NCBI GenBank assembly: GCA_004151065.3
Contig: NWUY0300046807.1
Location: 25,441 to 37,162 of the forward strand
DNA from: Larix sibirica
Lineage: Eukaryota; Streptophyta; Pinopsida; Pinales; Pinaceae
Direction: 5' to 3'
DNA: 11,722 nt
Shown here one piece after another: positions 9,003 to 11,722 of the stretch (position 1 is its first letter; each line of letters starts with the position of its first letter). The notes beneath the pieces are model-generated. The model searched no databases. It was given only the letters and a program-made list of their open reading frames with translations, and was not told the DNA's origin. The position numbers and the translations under genes were made by a program.

Positions 9003-9290
9003 CATGCAAATGAAAGGTAAAGAGTTCTAATGAAAATCTTTATATTGTTTAATTTTGATGCATTAAATTTATAAATAATCATATTTTTATTTAACATATT
9101 TAATGATAATATTGATTATTTAATTTGTAAAATTATTTAATTGGATTAGGGGTAATTGGTATCACAATTCCATGCAAATGAAAATGAAAGGTAAATAGTT
9201 CCAATGAAAATCCTTATATTAATTAAAATTTTATGCATTAAGTATATAAATAATCATATTTTTATTTAACATAATAAATGATAATATTGA
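9003..9290 (+). repeat. tandem repeat of about 170 bp, second unit interrupted
   Basis: Unit 1 (9003-9170) and unit 2 (from 9171) both begin CATGCAAATGAAA and share AAAGGTAAA.AGTT, AATGAAAATC.TTATATT, ATGCATTAA and TATAAATAATCATATTTTTA. Unit 2 has a 6-base ATGAAA insertion. Unit 2 stops abruptly at 9290 within GATAATATTGA. The part that should follow, known from unit 1 at 9116-9158, is found 1.3 kb away at 10597-10640. Confidence 0.85.
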
Positions 9291-9419
9291 CCCGGATGTG
9301 GGTGTGTCTAGATTGTGAGAAGAGCACATGGCTGGGGCACGTGGTGGCTTTTGGGGGATATGTGCTAGATAGTTGGGATCATTTTAGTGAAAATGGGTAA
9401 TTATAACTAGATCACCTAG

Positions 9420-9641
9420 CATATATGGAAGCAGGTTGGAAACATAGAGGGCGGTACGAGAGTTGTAATAGAACTTAATGGAAAATGCCAAACTAGAACA
9501 GAGCAAAAGTATTATGTGCAAGGAATGTTTGTCATCATAAGAGGTTGTTCGTCCATGGGTACGGGAAATTATGTTGAGGCATGGAAACTCTGTGGGGATA
9601 TCATCAAATTTAATGGATTTCTTGTCATTTGGGCCTCCCAC
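9420..9641 (+). pseudogene. open stretch of unknown identity inside the insertion
   Basis: This frame is open for 74 codons between TAG codons at 9417-9419 and 9642-9644, without an early ATG. It includes VGNIEGGTRVVIELNGKC, YYVQGMFVIIRGCS and NYVEAWKLCGDIIKFNGF. The mix of beta-like hydrophobic strands and charged turns looks protein-derived. After the stop the frame goes on with YKEGRWGDMQMKKGIVFF. I do not recognise a family. It could be part of the same ancient reading frame as 9757-10125, now separated by stops and a shift at the T9 run near 9691-9699. Confidence 0.35.
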
Positions 9642-9756
9642 TAGTATAAGGAAGGTCGCTGGGGAGATATGCAGATGAAGAAAGGCATTGTTTTTTTTTA
9701 GGAAGGTGGTCGATACGAGGACTGTGTGCAACCTGGGATGTGTGTGGGATGTGACG

Positions 9757-10125
9757 ATGGATTCGAAGGATGATGGTCAAGCAAACAATGGGGATGGCCC
9801 AAAGCGGGTCAATCGCGAACTACTTTGGTCTACCCAAGCTGCATGGATGTACAAGGTGATGATCCCATATGCTATTTGGGATGAAATGGAAGAGGTAGAA
9901 AAGGAGCTCTGGGTGGACTTGGAGATGGAAAATCCGATGGTTGAATTCTTGTCTCTGGAGGAGTGGATCCAGGATCGACATGTTCTTGGCATTTGTTGTA
10001 TGAGAGGGTTGTTTCGAGTTTTGGGTCATGAAAGGAATTTTGGGATGGGTTCTATTGGAGTAGGAGGCAAAAAACTAGGCGTACAAAGTGCAAGTGCACT
10101 TCTAGACTCACTATGCAGATTCTAG
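9757..10125 (+). CDS. hypothetical 122-aa ORF inside the insertion
   Basis: The frame is open upstream to 9688, but the first ATG is at 9757 (MDSKDDGQANNGDGPKRVNR), and it ends at a TAG at 10123-10125. The N-terminus is hydrophilic. Then follow LLWSTQAAWMYKVMIPYAIW, an acidic helical stretch (DEMEEVEKELWVDLEMENP), SLEEWIQDRH and a Cys/Gly-rich tail. A basic alternative, SRRQKTRRTKCKCTSR, appears in another frame over the tail (about 10052-10101), so the original protein may have shifted frame here. A further open piece at 10106-10255 contains MNKNIDVIAKNLGIMFLSRL. I cannot name the family. A LINE ORF1-like or host-gene origin is possible. It is the longest ATG-started ORF in the window that is not a shadow of a recognised element, but expression is doubtful given its place in a retroposed copy. 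Confidence 0.4.
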   Translation: MDSKDDGQANNGDGPKRVNRELLWSTQAAWMYKVMIPYAIWDEMEEVEKELWVDLEMENPMVEFLSLEEWIQDRHVLGICCMRGLFRVLGHERNFGMGSIGVGGKKLGVQSASALLDSLCRF

Positions 10126-10258
10126 ACTTATGAACAAGAATATTGATGTAATTGCAAAGAATTTGGGCATTATGTTTCTTTCAAGGTTGACTACTGAGGG
10201 TGGCTCTGTTGCAAGTGTGTCGCTTGTTGGAAAAGATGGTGCAACAACTGATAGCTAG
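10106..10258 (+). pseudogene. open tail fragment, possible continuation of the insertion ORF
   Basis: The frame is open from after TAG 10103-10105 to TAG 10256-10258. From the ATG at 10130 it gives 42 residues, MNKNIDVIAKNLGIMFLSRL followed by a Gly/Ser/Val-rich end (TTEGGSVASVSL) and VGKDGATTDS. It overlaps the end of the 9757-10125 ORF in a different frame. That would fit a single ancestral reading frame broken by a small deletion or insertion near 10050-10110. There is no family assignment. Confidence 0.3.
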
Positions 10259-10582
10259 GTTCCATAATTGTCGTTCTAGTCTTAATGAATGGATTTCTTT
10301 TGTTCTTTTATGATTGTAAGCAATTTGAATAGTGTAGTTAGTGTTATGAATTTTTCGTCAGGAAGGTGTTCGTTCTTAATGTCCAACAGTGTTGTAAATA
10401 CTAGTAAAACCCTTGTTTTCCCCAGAGGGGAGGGGTAATTTTGGTTTCTAGAATTTGTATGGGAACTTTGCTATGTTTGTATGGGAGTCATAATGATGGG
10501 AGGGAACTCATTTTTGACAGAATATCGATGCAATTTTTTTATTGTTATATAATATATATTCTACTAACTTACAAAAAAAATT
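10259..10582 (+). other. 3' untranslated-like tail of the insertion
   Basis: Non-coding sequence leads to the A8 end. It contains a G-rich patch with a small hairpin-capable CCCCAGAGGGG (about 10420-10430) and an AT-rich stretch with ATATAATATATATT about 15 bases before the A run, where a polyadenylation signal would sit. This fits a transcript 3' end. Confidence 0.4.
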
Positions 10583-10596
10583 AATAATAATATTGA

Positions 10597-10645
10597 TTAT
10601 TTTATTTGTAAAATTATTTGATTGGATTAGGGGTAATAGGTGTCT
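10597..10645 (+). repeat. displaced remainder of the interrupted 170-bp repeat unit
   Basis: TTATTTTATTTGTAAAATTATTTGATTGGATTAGGGGTAAT matches 9117-9157 (TTATTTAATTTGTAAAATTATTTAATTGGATTAGGGGTAAT) with two differences. It continues the unit broken at 9290, which proves the insertion and fixes its right end. Confidence 0.85.
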
Positions 10646-10697
10646 ACATTATTTATGATTTCATAGGAATTCAAGTATTAAGATACAAATAGGGACT

Positions 10698-10976
10698 ATG
10701 TGCAACAAAAAATGGCCATGCATATCTATGATTTTCTTTAGGCATTCCTCTAGCACCATCCAAATATTTAATAGTAACAAAACTCCAAAAGATGATAAGA
10801 TTGCAAGGATCATCGCAAAATTTAAGAAAGAACTCCATAGGTTTGAGGAAAACCAATTCCTTCACATTATGAGAAACCTCAACAAGGACATTGATTTGAA
10901 TGCTAATGGTGCCTCCAAGTTGGAAGAAGACATACTAAATAAAAATGGGGTGGTGGAGTTTTATGGCATCCCCTAG
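10698..10976 (+). pseudogene. LTR-retrotransposon RNase H C-terminal remnant
   Basis: The 92-codon frame contains KELHRFEENQFLHIMRNLNK, then DIDLNANGASKLEEDIL and NGVVEFYGIP before a TAG. This follows the end of the RNase H domain of plant Ty3/gypsy-type polyproteins: a helix with FE, H-I-x-R, then N..AD..AN.AS.L, with the fourth catalytic Asp in the last motif (here DIDLNANGAS), and a following FSVE/VEF-like linker. The front half (10698-10785) does not match and probably is not part of the domain. Further open sequence at 11016-11213 in another frame gives no pattern. The usual R-x-x-N is present (RNLN). The assignment comes from motif order only; a chance ORF is not excluded. Confidence 0.45.
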
Positions 10977-10979
10977 TTT

Positions 10980-11201
10980 TATATCTATCCATTTCATTGC
11001 AAGACACCTAAGCTCATGATGACGACATATCTAGTCAAGAGTAATGGGACCAAAGGGAGGAGGGATGATACATTCATTCAAATCCTACCTTCACACTTTC
11101 TTAATTTATTGTCATTCAGAAGTCTTGAATTCATAGAGATCTCCTTTGCTAATGAAGGTGAGATTTTTTACAATGTTTCTGGTTATTCAGGTTGGTTGGA
11201 A
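10980..11201 (+). other. unassigned sequence left of the LTR
   Basis: An open frame (11016-11213) runs through here into the LTR, but it has no recognisable motif. The stretch may be further remnant of the retrotransposon fragment at 10698-10976. I see no promoter, RNA gene or repeat unit in it. Confidence 0.4.
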
Positions 11202-11637
11202 TGTTCAAGGTGATTTGCATTGAAATCCATGGCCTTTATAGCATGAACATGCAAGGAAATAAAATGCAAAAATGCATATAATAAACAATCACACACAAAG
11301 TAGAAGAATTTTTTTACTAGGGAAACCACCAACAATAAATCTATTACCCTTACCAATCCGGCCAAGGAATGGCCAATTCGGTCAGCATCGACCACTCTAA
11401 GACCAACACTTGCCAATTTAGGAACTTTACAATGGAGTTCCTCAAGCCCTTAAGTAGGCTTAATCACATGCAATACCACGGGACACCCAAAACCATGGGC
11501 ATGTAAACCACCAATGGTAAACCCATCTTTGACTCTTTTACAAATTCAAGTTTGATCTAGCATTTCCCATTTTAAACTTGACTTGGTGTAATAAAAAACC
11601 CATCCAAAGATTTAATCAGGTATCCGGGAATACAACA
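11202..11637 (-). mobile_element. 3' LTR of a minus-strand LTR retrotransposon
   Basis: On the minus strand a purine run AAAAAGGGGG is followed by CA and then TGTTGTATTCCCGG, the classic polypurine tract/LTR junction. That sets the LTR start at 11637. The LTR's other end is best placed at 11202, where the minus strand reads TTGAACA: TGTT...AACA termini, about 436 bp. A TATA-like TATATGCA and A/T-rich signals lie in its last third. The opposite end would be confirmed only by a second LTR, which is outside the window. A minus-strand open frame at 11183-11416 falls largely inside the LTR and is not a gene. Confidence 0.65.
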
Positions 11638-11639
11638 TG

Positions 11640-11652
11640 CCCCCTTTTTCAG
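11640..11652 (-). other. polypurine tract (plus-strand primer site)
   Basis: Minus-strand CTGAAAAAGGGGG, two bases before the LTR's TG. In LTR retrotransposons this RNase H-resistant purine run primes second-strand synthesis, and its position directly next to TGTTG supports both the LTR boundary and the orientation. Confidence 0.7.
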
Positions 11653-11653
11653 T

Positions 11654-11722
11654 CTACTTAAACCTACCTTTATACTTTTCTAGTGAATTGATCACTTCTT
11701 CATTTGCATCTTCCATGTGCTC
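11654..11722 (-). pseudogene. C-terminal end of a retrotransposon polyprotein (partial)
   Basis: The minus-strand frame enters from the right edge and reads MEDANEEVINSLEKYKGRFK to a TAG at 11656-11654, overlapping the approach to the polypurine tract. An E-rich helix with a KYKGRFK-like end just before the polypurine tract recalls the tails of Ty3/gypsy integrase polyproteins, but only 22 codons are visible. The rest of the element lies beyond 11722. Confidence 0.35.

Larger units (their letters stand above)
9291..10582 (+). mobile_element. 1.29-kb retroposed insertion with A8 tail and 14-bp TSD
   Basis: The insertion splits a tandem-repeat unit, so both ends can be fixed. On the left the flank ends AATGATAATATTGA (9277-9290). 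On the right AATAATAATATTGA (10583-10596) follows, differing by one base, and the interrupted repeat then resumes. The right end of the insert carries A8 (10573-10580) directly before the flank repeat. A poly(A) end with target-site duplications of this size is the product of LINE-type target-primed insertion. The insert is markedly richer in G than its surroundings and starts CCCGGATGTGGGTGTGTC. It has no LTRs or terminal inverted repeats that I can see. It may be a non-autonomous or internally deleted LINE derivative, a 5'-truncated LINE, or a processed copy of a host mRNA. I cannot decide which. Confidence 0.8.

Noticed and set aside
9384-9731. 115-aa minus-strand ORF in the insertion
   Set aside because: The A8 tail shows that the insert's transcript runs on the plus strand, and the minus-strand peptide has no motif.
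11183-11416. 77-aa minus-strand ORF with a hydrophobic centre
   Set aside because: Lies almost wholly in the LTR; chance frame.
1-11722. CRISPR arrays, bacterial operons, rRNA or tRNA genes
   Set aside because: No regularly spaced short repeats, no tRNA cloverleaf or rRNA stretch noticed by eye; the window is eukaryotic.

Overview
This window reads as repeat-rich, AT-rich nuclear DNA of a land plant. It shows no bacterial gene organisation. The plant assignment rests on decayed L1-type LINE sequence of the plant kind (CCHC-type ORF1, endonuclease-RT ORF2, a separate RNase H fragment), an LTR-retrotransposon end with a typical polypurine tract, and telo-box-like AACCCTAA motifs. The LINE wording (for example EAMEWARE, HFADDS, YLGI.FGVG) reminds me of LINEs from gymnosperms and other large-genome plants, but that is recall, not a search. 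I see no intact, clearly functional gene and no convincing new system; the interest is mostly in layers of transposition and duplication.

Left edge, 1-860: the least repeat-like part. The minus strand has an open stretch at 97-380 behind a strong 3' splice-site-like sequence, which may be a terminal or internal exon of an unrecognised gene. Two telo-box-like motifs lie at 29-38 and 83-91.

860-3300: AT-rich DNA with an orphan, broken LINE-type RNase H fragment on the plus strand (about 1776-2190), a degenerate short repeat family (1411, 2452-2600, 2701) and a 132-bp tandem duplication (3004-3268).

About 3380-7980, minus strand: a nearly complete but dead LINE. Reading from high to low coordinates it has an ORF1 tail with a ruined CCHC knuckle, an APE-type endonuclease, a reverse transcriptase with its FADD box, and a C-terminal zinc-binding-like region. 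ORF1 is cut at its 5' end. Stops and frameshifts occur throughout.

8040-9290: AT-rich, with microsatellites, a perfect 43-bp tandem duplication and a roughly 170-bp tandem repeat. The second unit of that repeat is split at 9290 by a 1.29-kb insertion (9291-10582). The insertion ends in A8 and is flanked by 14-bp direct repeats with one mismatch, the signature of LINE-mediated retroposition. It carries open stretches of unknown identity, the longest ATG-started one being 122 aa.

10600-11722: the displaced remainder of the tandem repeat, then a plus-strand fragment resembling the end of an LTR-retrotransposon RNase H domain, then the 3' end of a minus-strand LTR retrotransposon (LTR about 11202-11637, polypurine tract 11640-11652, polyprotein end running off the right edge).
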